From contig NZ_GL830968.1 in the NCBI RefSeq assembly GCF_000188195.1, forward strand, positions 1-36,639: a stretch of 36,639 nucleotides of DNA, read 5' to 3'. The translations under genes were made by a program, and so were the position numbers. This document shows, piece by piece, positions 16,062 to 24,414 of this stretch. The notes below the pieces were generated by a model, which did not search any database, was not told where the DNA came from, and saw only the letters and a program-made list of their open reading frames with translations. This DNA comes from Succinatimonas hippei YIT 12066. Its GTDB lineage: Bacteria > Pseudomonadota > Gammaproteobacteria > Enterobacterales > Succinivibrionaceae. Every line of letters starts with the position of its first letter. Positions within the stretch are counted from its first letter, which is position 1.

Positions 16062-16095
16062 TGCTTCATTTAACTCAATAATGCGGAGTATTTAA

Positions 16096-16308
16096 ATGGC
16101 TGGTAAAGTCAAGGTCAAAATGAAGACCGACAGAGGCGTTGCAAAGCGCTTCAAGAAAACCGGTAGCGGACATTTTAAGTGCCGTCACCAGAACTTGCGT
16201 CACATCCTCACCAAGAAGACCCGTAAGCGCAAGCGTGCATTACGCAAGATGACTTATGTTCATTCTTCAAACATTCGCGCAATCGTGCGCCAGTTACCTT
16301 ACGCTTAG
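16096..16308 (+). CDS. rpmI: 50S ribosomal protein L35 (bL35)
   Basis: 70 residues, highly basic. The sequence [20 protein letters not shown], the [16 protein letters not shown] core and the VRQLPYA ending are diagnostic of bL35, a component of the large subunit. GGAG lies eight bases before ATG 16096. It sits between infC and rplT in the conserved order, 13 bases ahead of rplT. Confidence 0.97.
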   Translation: MAGKVKVKMKTDRGVAKRFKKTGSGHFKCRHQNLRHILTKKTRKRKRALRKMTYVHSSNIRAIVRQLPYA

Positions 16309-16321
16309 GAGGATTTGACAA

Positions 16322-16681
16322 ATGGCTAGAGTTAAGCGCGGTGTAACCGCACGTGCCCGTCATAAGAAGGTTCTGAAGGCCGCTAAAGGCTATTACGGTG
16401 CTCGTTCACGTACTTATCGTGTTGCAGTCCAGGCTGTTACTAAAGCCGGTCAATATGCATATCGTGATCGTCGCCAGAAGAAGCGTCAGTTCCGTGAACT
16501 GTGGATTGTTCGTATCAACGCTGCTGCCCGTCAGCACGATTTGAGCTACAGCCAGTTCATGAACGGTTTGAAGAAAGCCAATATCGAAATTGACCGTAAG
16601 GTTCTTTCCGAGCTTGCAATCAATGATAAGGCAGCATTCAAGGCAATTGCCGATCAGGCTCGTGCAGCTTTAAATGCTTAA
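16322..16681 (+). CDS. rplT: 50S ribosomal protein L20 (bL20)
   Basis: 119 residues. The N-terminus [19 protein letters not shown] and the following [15 protein letters not shown] are family signatures, as is [18 protein letters not shown]. bL20 is an early assembly protein that binds 23S rRNA and in gammaproteobacteria also represses rpmI-rplT translation. AGGAGG lies eight bases before the start. A strong terminator follows, so pheST, often next in other species, is not part of this operon. Confidence 0.98.
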   Translation: MARVKRGVTARARHKKVLKAAKGYYGARSRTYRVAVQAVTKAGQYAYRDRRQKKRQFRELWIVRINAAARQHDLSYSQFMNGLKKANIEIDRKVLSELAINDKAAFKAIADQARAALNA

Positions 16682-16707
16682 TAGATAAAATTTAAAGTTT
16701 GCAATAA

Positions 16708-16745
16708 GAAAGCGCGGATCTTAAAAAATTCGCGCTTTTTTTTAT
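16708..16745 (+). terminator. Terminator of the thrS-rplT operon
   Basis: AAAGCGCG and CGCGCTTT pair around a short AT-rich loop, directly followed by TTTTTTTTATTTT. This is a textbook intrinsic terminator 27 bases after the rplT stop. Confidence 0.9.
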
Positions 16746-16784
16746 TTTAATAATTATGCCGCTTTGTGCGGCATAATTATTAAA
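16746..16784. terminator. Perfect 17-bp hairpin at the end of glgA
   Basis: TTTAATAATTATGCCGC (16746-16762), loop TTTGT, then the exact reverse complement up to 16784, one base before the glgA stop. There is no clear U-run on the glgA strand beyond the AT-rich arm, so it may terminate weakly or protect the mRNA 3' end. Confidence 0.6.
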
Positions 16785-18239
16785 TTACCACCATTTTGGC
16801 TTTTGAGCCGCGTCGGCGTAGAGGGCTTCGTATTTCTTACAAGAATCCTCCCAACTAAAACGCATATTCATTGCATTACGTTTAATACGCTGCATTTCAT
16901 TTTGATCTTCGTAGTAGAAAATCAAAGTACGTCTTAAGCAGGACAAAAGCTCTTCAGGACTCGGCTCTTCGAAAATAAATCCGGTGCCGTTTTTATTGTC
17001 GGAATCGTAATCTATAACTGTGTCTTTAAGACCGCCTACACCGCGTACGATAGGTAGAGTACCGTAAGCTAAAGAGTAGATCTGATTTAAGCCGCAGGGC
17101 TCGAAGATTGACGGCATTAAGAAGAAGTCAGCACCGGCCTCGATTTGGTGCGCAAGTTCATTGTCGTAAACTCCTTTAAACACCATTTTACCGGGGTGTC
17201 TCTTGGCGATTTCTGTCATTTGACGTTCAAAGTTAGGATCACCGGTTCCTTCAATGATTAATTGGACGTTATGACACAGGAATTTATCCAAAATCGGAAT
17301 TAGGATGCCGACTCCTTTTTGATCGGTAAGGCGAGCGACCATACCGTACAAAGGAATATCTCCCATTTGCAGACCGATTTTACGCTGTAGCAGATACTTA
17401 CCGAGGATTTTTTCTTCCATGGTATTAACGTCATAACGCACGGTAATGTGAGGATCAACTTTAGGATCCCAATCTCCGTAGTCACAACCGTTTACAATGC
17501 CGCAAAGATCAGCAGCTCTGGCCTGATAGTTTTGCGCCATGCCGTGACCGCCTAAGTAAGTGGTAAGCTCTGAAGCGTAGCCCGGACTTACGGTATTGAT
17601 TTTGTCAGCGTAGAAAACACCGCATTTTAAAAAGTTTATATAAGAGCCGTTGACAATCATGTCGTTGTAGACATGAAATATTTCCGGAACATATCTTATC
17701 TGATTGCGATCAAAAGCGCCTTGGAATGCACCGTTGTGAATAGTCAGGACGGAACGGGTCTTGTCAAAGAATTTATCTCCGCCGTATTTTATTCTTAAAA
17801 TCATCGGAGCAATGGCAGTGTGCCAGTCATTACAGTGAACGATGTCCGGTGAGAAATTCAGAACTTTGGCTGCATCCAATGCGGCAGATGCCAGGAAAGC
17901 AAAGCGTTCTCCGTTATCCCAATACGCCTGATTGTTATCTCCGTAGATGCTCGTGCGCTCGTAGTAACGGCGGTAATCAAGCATCCAAACTTCAACACCG
18001 TCAGAGGTGAAGGTTTGGCGGATTGCGTAATCCATTTGCAAGGATGAGCCGGGATTCAATGTTCCTGTGCCGATGATTTTATTGTCAAAAGATCCTTTGA
18101 TTACGCTGTAGCACGGCATCACAATACGGACATCATGCCCATTGGCCTTAAGCTGTGCCGGCAGGGATTTTGCCACGTCGGCCAGACCTCCGGTTTTGAT
18201 TAAACCGGCAACTTCGGAAGCTAAGAATAGTACTTTCAA
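16785..18239 (-). CDS. glgA: Glycogen synthase (ADP-glucose type), TTG start
   Basis: 484 residues from TTG 18239. The encoded N-terminus is then MKVLFLASEVAGLIKTGGLA, exactly the family start, with AGAGGAAA six to seven bases upstream; an in-frame ATG at 18260 gives a seven-residue extension without support. GlgA is a GT5-family, GT-B-fold enzyme that adds glucose from ADP-glucose to glycogen. KTGGL at 15-19 is the ADP-glucose-binding motif. The later region EPCGLNQIYSLAYGTLPIVR, with the catalytic acid and phosphate contacts, is intact. It lies 71 bases after glgC, which makes its substrate. Confidence 0.95.
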   Translation of the reverse strand: MKVLFLASEVAGLIKTGGLADVAKSLPAQLKANGHDVRIVMPCYSVIKGSFDNKIIGTGTLNPGSSLQMDYAIRQTFTSDGVEVWMLDYRRYYERTSIYGDNNQAYWDNGERFAFLASAALDAAKVLNFSPDIVHCNDWHTAIAPMILRIKYGGDKFFDKTRSVLTIHNGAFQGAFDRNQIRYVPEIFHVYNDMIVNGSYINFLKCGVFYADKINTVSPGYASELTTYLGGHGMAQNYQARAADLCGIVNGCDYGDWDPKVDPHITVRYDVNTMEEKILGKYLLQRKIGLQMGDIPLYGMVARLTDQKGVGILIPILDKFLCHNVQLIIEGTGDPNFERQMTEIAKRHPGKMVFKGVYDNELAHQIEAGADFFLMPSIFEPCGLNQIYSLAYGTLPIVRGVGGLKDTVIDYDSDNKNGTGFIFEEPSPEELLSCLRRTLIFYYEDQNEMQRIKRNAMNMRFSWEDSCKKYEALYADAAQKPKWW

Positions 18240-18310
18240 AATATTTCCTCTTAAATCCAACGGCGCTAACTGCGCATATGAGTGATTGTAACAAAAACTT
18301 TAGTAATTAT

Positions 18311-19555
18311 TTAAAACCCCAGTCGCATTCCTTTAGGTATTACGATGATTCCTCCATGGGAAAGGGTGGGCCCCGATTTATTATTAGGATCTATAAGTTT
18401 TGCATCAGCTTTGGGGTCTATGCCCAAAGAGAAACCGTCGGCAATTGTGACATCGCGATCGATTATTGCGCGGTGAATGCGACAGTTTTTCCCGATGGTA
18501 ACGTCTCCTATAAGAACGCTTTGACTTATTCTGGTTCCGTCATCGGCAAAGCATCTAAAGCCTAAGATTGATTGAACAATGTTTGCTCCTTTTAAGTAGC
18601 ATCCCGCTGAGATCATCGATTTTGCAACCAATGAGTGGTTGTTTGCCGTTTCATTAAACGAGGCCGGCGGTAAAGGCGGGTAGAAAGTGTGAAGCGGCCA
18701 TTTAAGGTTAAAAAGAGAAAATTCCGGATTGTCCGCAAGCAAGTCCATGTGTGCATTCCAATAGGCATCAATGCTTCCTACATCGCGCCAGTATGCACTG
18801 TGAGTTTCTCCGCTTATTTTGTTGTTTGAAAGAGAATAAACAAAAACTTTTCCCTTAGGAAACATTTTGGGAATGATGTCTTTGCCGAAGTCGTGTGATG
18901 ACTTTGGGTTTAGTGCATCATCTTGCAATTCGTCACAAAGAACTTTACTTTTGAAGATGTAATTGCCCATTGAAATAAGACTGAATCCTGGTTCTCCCGG
19001 GATTTCTTTGGGGTGATTAGGTTTTTCCTCAAAACTAATCATACGACCGTTTTCATCTACCTCTATAATGCCGAAGCGTCCGGCGGCATCTTCTGACGGC
19101 ATACGGATTGCGGCTACTGTCAGATCCGCCTTATTTACAGTATGAAAATGGAGCATTTGTCTAATGTCCATTTTATAAATATGATCAGAGCCGAACACGC
19201 ACACGTCATCAGGGAATTGTTCTTCTATGAAGGTTAAATTCTGGTATATGGCGTCGGCAGTGCCTTTGTACCAGTCTTTGCCTGTTCTCATCTGGGCCGG
19301 AATCGGATCGATAAAGCAATTGGGAATGCCAGATACCGACCAGCCGTTTTTAAGATGCATGTACAGAGATTGGGATTTGTATTGAGTAATGACGTAAATG
19401 CGGATAATGCCTGAGTTAACAAAGTTATTTAAAACAAAGTCAATAAGCCTGTAACTGCCGGCAAATGGAACGGATGGCTTACTGCGGGATTTGGTCAAGG
19501 GCATTAGACGAGTGCCCTCTCCGCCGGCCAGCACCATAGCTAAAACACCGGACAT
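18311..19555 (-). CDS. glgC: Glucose-1-phosphate adenylyltransferase (ADP-glucose pyrophosphorylase)
   Basis: 414 residues. It makes ADP-glucose from glucose-1-phosphate and ATP, the committed step of glycogen synthesis. The nucleotide-binding GGEGTRLMPLT at 11-21, KPSVPFAGSYRLIDFVLNN, the YKGTADAIYQN substrate loop and the FEEKPNHP motif are present. The C-terminal left-handed beta-helix has the usual hexapeptide character (IGKNCRIHRAIIDRDVTIAD). AGGTAAGG precedes ATG 19555. It forms an operon with glgA; no branching or debranching enzyme is within the window. Confidence 0.96.
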   Translation of the reverse strand: MSGVLAMVLAGGEGTRLMPLTKSRSKPSVPFAGSYRLIDFVLNNFVNSGIIRIYVITQYKSQSLYMHLKNGWSVSGIPNCFIDPIPAQMRTGKDWYKGTADAIYQNLTFIEEQFPDDVCVFGSDHIYKMDIRQMLHFHTVNKADLTVAAIRMPSEDAAGRFGIIEVDENGRMISFEEKPNHPKEIPGEPGFSLISMGNYIFKSKVLCDELQDDALNPKSSHDFGKDIIPKMFPKGKVFVYSLSNNKISGETHSAYWRDVGSIDAYWNAHMDLLADNPEFSLFNLKWPLHTFYPPLPPASFNETANNHSLVAKSMISAGCYLKGANIVQSILGFRCFADDGTRISQSVLIGDVTIGKNCRIHRAIIDRDVTIADGFSLGIDPKADAKLIDPNNKSGPTLSHGGIIVIPKGMRLGF

Positions 19556-19746
19556 AGCCTTACCTCGCTGAAAAATTTACACCATATACATATAAAAGTT
19601 TAATTGCTTATAAAAAATTATCTATGATTTAAGTTTTATTTTAAAAATAAAGATCATATCTCTCGTTTAAAACTTGATATGCGTAAATGTTTGCGAAAAA
19701 AAGCATTAAAAAATGTGAAATGGTCTATGTATTAGTAAAAAGTAGC

Positions 19747-19775
19747 TTGAGTCAAAAGATCTGATCTTTCATAAT
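19747..19775 (+). promoter_or_regulatory. dctP promoter with a palindrome in the spacer
   Basis: TTGAGT (19747-19752), a 17-base spacer and CATAAT (19770-19775) lie 31 bases before the dctP start. The spacer contains the perfect 15-base palindrome AAAGATC-T-GATCTTT (19755-19769), an ideal operator position between -35 and -10. Confidence 0.55.
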
Positions 19776-19806
19776 TGTCCCATCTTAAATTATGGAGGCT
19801 TTATTT

Positions 19807-20649
19807 ATGAAAAAATTTGGTGTATTGGCAGCTACTGCCGTTGCAACCGCTGCTTTGTTTGCAACTGCACCTGCATCAGCTGATGTTATGAATCTTGCAT
19901 TCAACCAGCCTGAAGATCACCCGGAGTATCGTTCTATCGCTCAGTTCTCCGATAAGCTCAAGGAAGCTACCGGCGGCGAGTGGTCAATCGAGATTTTCCC
20001 TAACGAGTTGTTAGGCTCTCAGAAAGAAACTATCGAAATGGTTCAGAACGGCGCTCTTCCTTTCTCCCTCGTAGCAGGCTCTCTGCTTGAGAACTGGAAC
20101 CCTGATTTTGCCGTGTTTAACCTTCCGTACGTTTTCAAAGATTACAAGCATTTACAGCGCGTAGTTAAAGATAAGACTGTTGTCGGCGATCTCTTTAAGT
20201 CTCTGGAAAACCAGGGCATCACCGTTTTGTGCGCAATGTACTCCGGAACCCGTAACGTTTACACCAAGAACAAAGAAGTCAGAACCCCTGCTGATTTGTC
20301 CGGCCTTAAGATCCGCGTAATGCAGTCCGACACCATGGTTAAGATGTTGAACTACATGGGCGGTACCGGTACCCCTATGGGACAGGGCGAAGTTTACACC
20401 GCTATTCAGACCGGCGTTTTGGACGGTGCTGAGAACAACGAAGTTACTTACTATGCATTAAAGCAGCATGAAGTCGGCCCGATCTACAACTTGACCGGCC
20501 ATTTGATGATGCCTGATTACATTGTTACCAACACCGCTTACTTCAACAGTCTGCCTGACAATGTCAAGCAGTTCTTTGCTGACAACATCGATGCTTTGGT
20601 TGATACCGAGTTTGAAATGTTCCAGCAGGAAGTTTCCAAGTCTTTATAG
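19807..20649 (+). CDS. dctP: TRAP transporter binding protein DctP, cut short by an in-frame TAG
   Basis: 280 residues from ATG 19807 to TAG 20647. The in-frame ATG at 19792 is rejected because it overlaps the GGAGG ribosome site and the signal peptide starts at MKKFGVLAAT with cleavage after ASA. DctP captures a carboxylate in the periplasm. Features: SIAQFSDKLKEATGGEWSIEIFPN, LLGSQKETIEMVQNG, and PADLSGLKIRVMQSD with the substrate-salt-bridge Arg. The family is usually about 320-340 residues. Translation past the TAG continues in the same frame for 47 codons of typical DctP C-terminus, giving 328 in total. The stop therefore removes the terminal helices. A single C-to-T change of CAG would explain it. 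Confidence 0.9.
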   Translation: MKKFGVLAATAVATAALFATAPASADVMNLAFNQPEDHPEYRSIAQFSDKLKEATGGEWSIEIFPNELLGSQKETIEMVQNGALPFSLVAGSLLENWNPDFAVFNLPYVFKDYKHLQRVVKDKTVVGDLFKSLENQGITVLCAMYSGTRNVYTKNKEVRTPADLSGLKIRVMQSDTMVKMLNYMGGTGTPMGQGEVYTAIQTGVLDGAENNEVTYYALKQHEVGPIYNLTGHLMMPDYIVTNTAYFNSLPDNVKQFFADNIDALVDTEFEMFQQEVSKSL

Positions 20650-20793
20650 AAAGCCAAGAAAGAGGGCACCAAGGTTATCGAAGCTGATAAGGATGCCTTC
20701 AAGAAAGCCGTACAGCCTCTTATCGATGAGAAGGTTTCAACCGACTCTGCTAAGAAACTCTATGAGGCAGTTCAGAAATCCCGCGACCTCTAA
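20650..20793 (+). pseudogene. dctP: In-frame remainder of dctP after the amber codon
   Basis: 47 sense codons directly after TAG 20647-20649, ending at TAA 20791: KAKKEGTKVIEADKDAFKKA, then an AVQPLIDEK-type helix and KSRDL. This is the normal DctP C-terminal helical region in the same frame as the upstream part. No other stop or frameshift is present, so the interruption is recent, an assembly error, or read through. Confidence 0.8.
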
Positions 20794-20813
20794 TTTTGAA
20801 CTGTAAATGACTT

Positions 20814-20842
20814 AAAAAAGGGGGTCAAAAGCCCCCTTTTTG
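20814..20842 (+). terminator. Strong stem-loop between dctP and dctQ
   Basis: AAAAAGGGGG-TCAAAAG-CCCCCTTTTT has a G5/C5 stem flanked by A/T runs and a U-tract, an intrinsic terminator in all respects. Since dctQ and dctM follow immediately, it probably acts as a partial terminator that keeps the binding protein in excess. Confidence 0.8.
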
Positions 20843-20867
20843 TTGAATAACGTCAAGGATAAAAATT

Positions 20868-21377
20868 ATGGAATTTTTAACCAAGATAAAGCGCTTTTTG
20901 GACAATATATTAAAAGTCCTCTGCATCTTTTTGTGCGGCGCTATGGTAGTTTTGGTTTCATGGCAGGTTTTTTCCCGCTTTGTTTTGCAGGATCCGAGCG
21001 CAATTTCTGAAGAGTTGGCTAATATTTGTTTCGTGTGGACGGCAATGCTCGGCTCCGCTTTGCTTTATGGCGAAAAGGGCCACATGAATATTAATTTTAT
21101 TCCTGAAAAGTTAGGCCCTTACTGGTCAAATATTCTTGTCATTATCAGTGAGCTTTTTACTTTAGGAATGGCTTTGCTGGTTTTGACCTACGGCGGTTAT
21201 CACATCGCTCAGAACGCTATGTCCCAGACCAATGCCGCAATGCTGTGGCTTAAGATCGGTCAGATTTATTCAGTAGTTCCTATTGCCGGTGCTTTCATTG
21301 TTTTTTATGCAATATATAACGTATTGTCTTCAATAAAAGTGTTGCTTGCCGGTAAAGATGCTTTGAAGGCTCAATAG
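20868..21377 (+). CDS. dctQ: TRAP transporter small membrane subunit DctQ
   Basis: 169 residues with four hydrophobic helices. SWQVFSRFVL, SEELANICFVWTAMLGSALL and YGEKGHMNINFIPEKL match the DctQ family. It pairs with DctM as the membrane part of a Na+-driven TRAP uptake system for dicarboxylates, sialic acid or related acids. AAGGAT stands eight bases before ATG 20868. The stop TAG is 12 bases ahead of dctM. Confidence 0.92.
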   Translation: MEFLTKIKRFLDNILKVLCIFLCGAMVVLVSWQVFSRFVLQDPSAISEELANICFVWTAMLGSALLYGEKGHMNINFIPEKLGPYWSNILVIISELFTLGMALLVLTYGGYHIAQNAMSQTNAAMLWLKIGQIYSVVPIAGAFIVFYAIYNVLSSIKVLLAGKDALKAQ

Positions 21378-21389
21378 GGAGTAAGAGAT

Positions 21390-22703
21390 ATGTCCGCAAC
21401 TGCAGATATTTTTATTTATCTTTTGGTACTTACTCCGATCTTGTTGATTATCGGATGCCCTATCGGTACCAGTATTTGTGTAGGTTCCGTTTTGTCGATG
21501 GGTGCCATTTTAGGCATGAATGCGACTTTGGTTTCTGCAACACGTATTTACTCAGGTATGAATAGCTTTGCGCTTATTGCCATTCCGTTCTTCGTCTTAG
21601 CAGGCGTTATTATGAACACCGGTGGTATCGCGCAAAAGCTGATTAATTTGGCTAAAGTATTCATCGGCTTTATTCCGGGCGCTTTAGCTCATACCAACAC
21701 CGTAGCTAATATGATGTTCGGCGCTATTTCCGGATCCGGTGTAGCCGCAGCAGCTGCTATCGGATCTGTCATGCTCCCGATTGAGAAGAAGGAAGGTTAC
21801 GAGCCGCGTTTGTCCGCAGCCGTTAACATCGCTTCCGCTCCGTCAGGCATGATTATTCCTCCGTCCAACATCTTCATTATTTATTCCTTGGCATCTGGCG
21901 GTGTTTCCGTTGCCGCATTGTTCGTTGCAGGCTATTTGCCGGGAATTTTGTGGGGCCTTGCAGTTATTATCGTAACTGCCTACTATGCTTGGAAATTGAA
22001 GTATAAGGCACAACCGATTAGCGGCTGGGGAACCCGTTTGCAGATATTGATTGAAGCTATTCCTGCAATATTGCTTATTATCATCATTATCGGCGGTATT
22101 ATTTCAGGTTGGTTTACTCCGACGGAAGCATCGTGCGTCGCGGTGGTGTACTCGGCTATTTTGTCAGGCTTCTATCGTTCATTCCACTGGAAGGATGTTC
22201 CGGCAATGCTGCTCAGCACCGCTAAGACCACTGCTCTTATTGTGTTCCTTATCGGTGTTTCCGCAATTTTAGGCTGGGTTTTGGCTTATGCCAAGATCCC
22301 GAACATGATTGCAACGGCTCTTATTAATTTTGCCGATACTCCGTCAGTAATTCTGCTCGGTATGATGGTTATCATGCTGCTTGTAGGATGCGTCATGGAT
22401 CCGGCTCCTGCCGTACTCATTTTTACTCCGATCTTCTTGCCGGTTGCCATGCAGCTTGGTGTACATCCGGTTCATTTCGGTGTAATGATGGTATTTAACT
22501 TGTCATTAGGTGCTATTACTCCTCCGGTAGGACCGATTCTGTTTACCGGATGTCGAGTGGCAGGTGAGACTATTGAATCCGTATTTACCAGATTGTTGCC
22601 GTTCTTCTTTGCTCTTATCGTGGCTTTGGTTCTCGTAACTTTGGTTCCGTGGTTCTCCTTGTATCTGCCGGAATCCGCAGGCCTTATCAGTCCGGTAAAT
22701 TAA
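21390..22703 (+). CDS. dctM: TRAP transporter large permease subunit DctM
   Basis: 437 residues with about twelve membrane helices. Family motifs include IPFFVLAGVIMNTGGIAQKL, FGAISGSGVAAAAAIGSVM, APSGMIIPPSNIFIIYS and, in the second half, LGAITPPVGPILF, which mark the two inverted repeats with hairpins carrying Na+ sites. It is the transport channel fed by DctP. GGAG lies ahead of ATG 21390. Two hairpins follow the stop, the second a clear terminator. Because dctP carries an amber codon, the whole transporter may be impaired although DctQ and DctM are intact. Confidence 0.94.
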   Translation: MSATADIFIYLLVLTPILLIIGCPIGTSICVGSVLSMGAILGMNATLVSATRIYSGMNSFALIAIPFFVLAGVIMNTGGIAQKLINLAKVFIGFIPGALAHTNTVANMMFGAISGSGVAAAAAIGSVMLPIEKKEGYEPRLSAAVNIASAPSGMIIPPSNIFIIYSLASGGVSVAALFVAGYLPGILWGLAVIIVTAYYAWKLKYKAQPISGWGTRLQILIEAIPAILLIIIIIGGIISGWFTPTEASCVAVVYSAILSGFYRSFHWKDVPAMLLSTAKTTALIVFLIGVSAILGWVLAYAKIPNMIATALINFADTPSVILLGMMVIMLLVGCVMDPAPAVLIFTPIFLPVAMQLGVHPVHFGVMMVFNLSLGAITPPVGPILFTGCRVAGETIESVFTRLLPFFFALIVALVLVTLVPWFSLYLPESAGLISPVN

Positions 22704-22730
22704 TATTTGCCTTTAATTAAGGTAAATAAT

Positions 22731-22776
22731 AAAAAACCTCGCAATATCATTGTAGTGACATTGTGAGGTTTTTATT
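22731..22776 (+). terminator. Terminator of the TRAP operon
   Basis: AAAAACCTCGCAATATCA pairs with TGACATTGTGAGGTTTTT with two mismatches around a six-base loop, ending in TTTTTATTTT. A smaller hairpin (ATTTGCCTT/AAGGTAAAT, 22705-22727) precedes it. Confidence 0.85.
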
Positions 22777-22925
22777 TTGGGTAAGGTTTATAAGTTTGCA
22801 GCCTTTTAAAAATCTGTAAATCATTCAGGAATTGTTAATATCAAAGCCTACTCAAGAGAAAGTCTTGCCGGAATTTTTCTTTTTAAGTGAAAAAATTAAT
22901 CCGTACTTTAGTCAAATATCCTTTT

Positions 22926-23543
22926 CTAAAGGAATCTTATTAATTCTTGTAATTCATTTACAAAATGACCGACATGAAAGCTATCGCATACGGCGTGATG
23001 AACCTGAATCGTTAAAGGAATGAGAGTATGCCCGTTTCCTTCATAATATTTTTCCATGGTGAAAATTAGTTTTAAATAGTCATATCCTTTTTGCAGGTTT
23101 AAGTTAAATCCTTCAAACGTCGCCCTCGGTATCATTGAGACACAGAAGTTATTGCTTGGTAGATTTGGTTTTGCCAACATTTCTTTTTGTTTTCCGTAGC
23201 ACAAAATATCGTTTTCGTATTCTGCTCAAAATTTTTCAATATTTGACGAGTAAACAGTCCATAGATTAGAAAATGTTTCAGCGTCTTTATGAAAGATCGT
23301 ATAGCAGGGGCCTCATGTCACTGTAGACGCCTAATTTATTGTTCTCGTCAAAAAAGATGTTCTAAATTCCGCATGACGATTCATGATGGTAGTAATGTAA
23401 TAGAGTATAGCCGGGTACAATTTAATTTTTTGCTTTCTTATGTTTGTGATGTCTAATTTGACGGTCATGCTGTAAGTATAGGGAATATTGGAGAAAAAAT
23501 GCTTTTCGTGCAAGGTATTCAAATTAATTTTTTCAAATTGCAT
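22926..23543 (-). pseudogene. cat: Decayed chloramphenicol O-acetyltransferase gene (CatP-like)
   Basis: The reverse strand encodes, piece by piece, a full CAT: N-terminus MQFEKINLNTLHEKHFF, YTYSMTVKLDITNI, LYPAILYYITTIMNRHAEFRT, then after frame changes LGVYSDMRP, CYTIFHKDAETFSNLWT, VSMIP, FEGFNLNLQKGYDYL and the active-site HHAVCDSFH, ending FVNELQELIRFL. Three lesions: a missing base in the A-run 23350-23355, an extra base in the G-run 23307-23310 and a nonsense TGA (23226-23228) where the family has Trp. The conserved MIPW is MIPR here. CAT would inactivate chloramphenicol; this copy cannot make intact enzyme. The family is normally mobile, so this is probably an acquired, lost resistance gene. 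Confidence 0.88.
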
Positions 23544-23683
23544 TTTTCTTATTTACTCAATTTTTGCCGAAGATATTTATTAAAGAAATATAATAAAAAA
23601 TTTGGCTGATCGTGGTATTAATTTTGTTAAAGGATCGAGCAGAAAGTTGTCAATTTTAGTAGTTATAGATTAAGGGCGTTCAT

Positions 23684-24304
23684 ATGGCAAATAAATCGCA
23701 TCAAGAGTCTTCTGAGGTAAAAGAAAGAATTTTAAAGGCGGCATTCAAGCTGTTTTCAGAACGCGGATTCGATTCTACTGGAGTTGCACATATTGCCAAG
23801 TTGGCAAAAGTTTCGCGAAGTTCAATATATTGGCACTTTTTTAATAAAGAAACACTGCTTTGTGAACTTTGTTCATATCTTTCGGAACGAGGATCGGTCT
23901 TTACGCTGCTAAAGCAGGCAGCCGAACCAACCACTCAAGATCCTATGTCTTTAATAAAACAGTGGGTTTTATTACATACTCAAAATGAGGTTTTAGAGCT
24001 AATGGAAAAAAAGGTGTTTCGTTTTGTTGAATCTGCAGCATTGCAGTTTGATTCGAATGAAACACTTAGACAAGAATTTGCTGCTTTAATTGCGTTAAGG
24101 CATGAGAGATTAAAGTCTGCGCTTAAAAATGCAGTAATAAAAGGACAGCTTCCAGACAAGATCAATTTGAATGTCGCCGCTTCTTATATTAATACCTTAC
24201 TTTTTGGCTATATTGATTTTGTCAGATTGGGAAATAAAACCCATCCGTTTTTAAATGAAGAGAAGGCCTGTGACGTAATTTTTGAGAGTCTAAAAAATTT
24301 TTAA
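23684..24304 (+). CDS. TetR/AcrR-family transcriptional regulator
   Basis: 206 residues. The N-terminal DNA-binding domain is typical: RILKAAFKLFSERGFDSTGV, then the helix-turn-helix IAKLAKVSRSSIYWHFFNKE at about 37-56, and LL. The C-terminal two thirds are helical and variable, as expected for a ligand-binding domain, and resemble AcrR/TtgR efflux-pump repressors in length and layout. AAGGGCG lies seven bases before ATG 23684. It is divergent from the cat remnant and upstream of a small secreted protein gene; no efflux pump is adjacent, so its target may be elsewhere. Confidence 0.88.
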   Translation: MANKSHQESSEVKERILKAAFKLFSERGFDSTGVAHIAKLAKVSRSSIYWHFFNKETLLCELCSYLSERGSVFTLLKQAAEPTTQDPMSLIKQWVLLHTQNEVLELMEKKVFRFVESAALQFDSNETLRQEFAALIALRHERLKSALKNAVIKGQLPDKINLNVAASYINTLLFGYIDFVRLGNKTHPFLNEEKACDVIFESLKNF

Positions 24305-24414
24305 AATTTAAAGTGATGTCTTTTTATTTTGACACATTTGGTCTTTGTGTTCTTTGCCGTAAACGTTTGTTTTTACAATGAAAGCATCGTTAATGCATTA
24401 AAGGAGGAAAAACG

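Noticed and set aside
20647-20649. Reassigned UAG codon or pyrrolysine/selenocysteine-type insertion
   Set aside because: UAG ends several intact genes in this window, no insertion element is visible, and a C-to-T mutation is the simpler explanation.
20522-20806. 94-codon frame overlapping the end of dctP in another frame
   Set aside because: Shadow of the dctP coding sequence; the in-frame continuation past TAG matches the DctP family, this frame does not.
22832-23023. 63-codon plus-strand frame
   Set aside because: Opposite-strand shadow of the cat remnant with no ribosome site.
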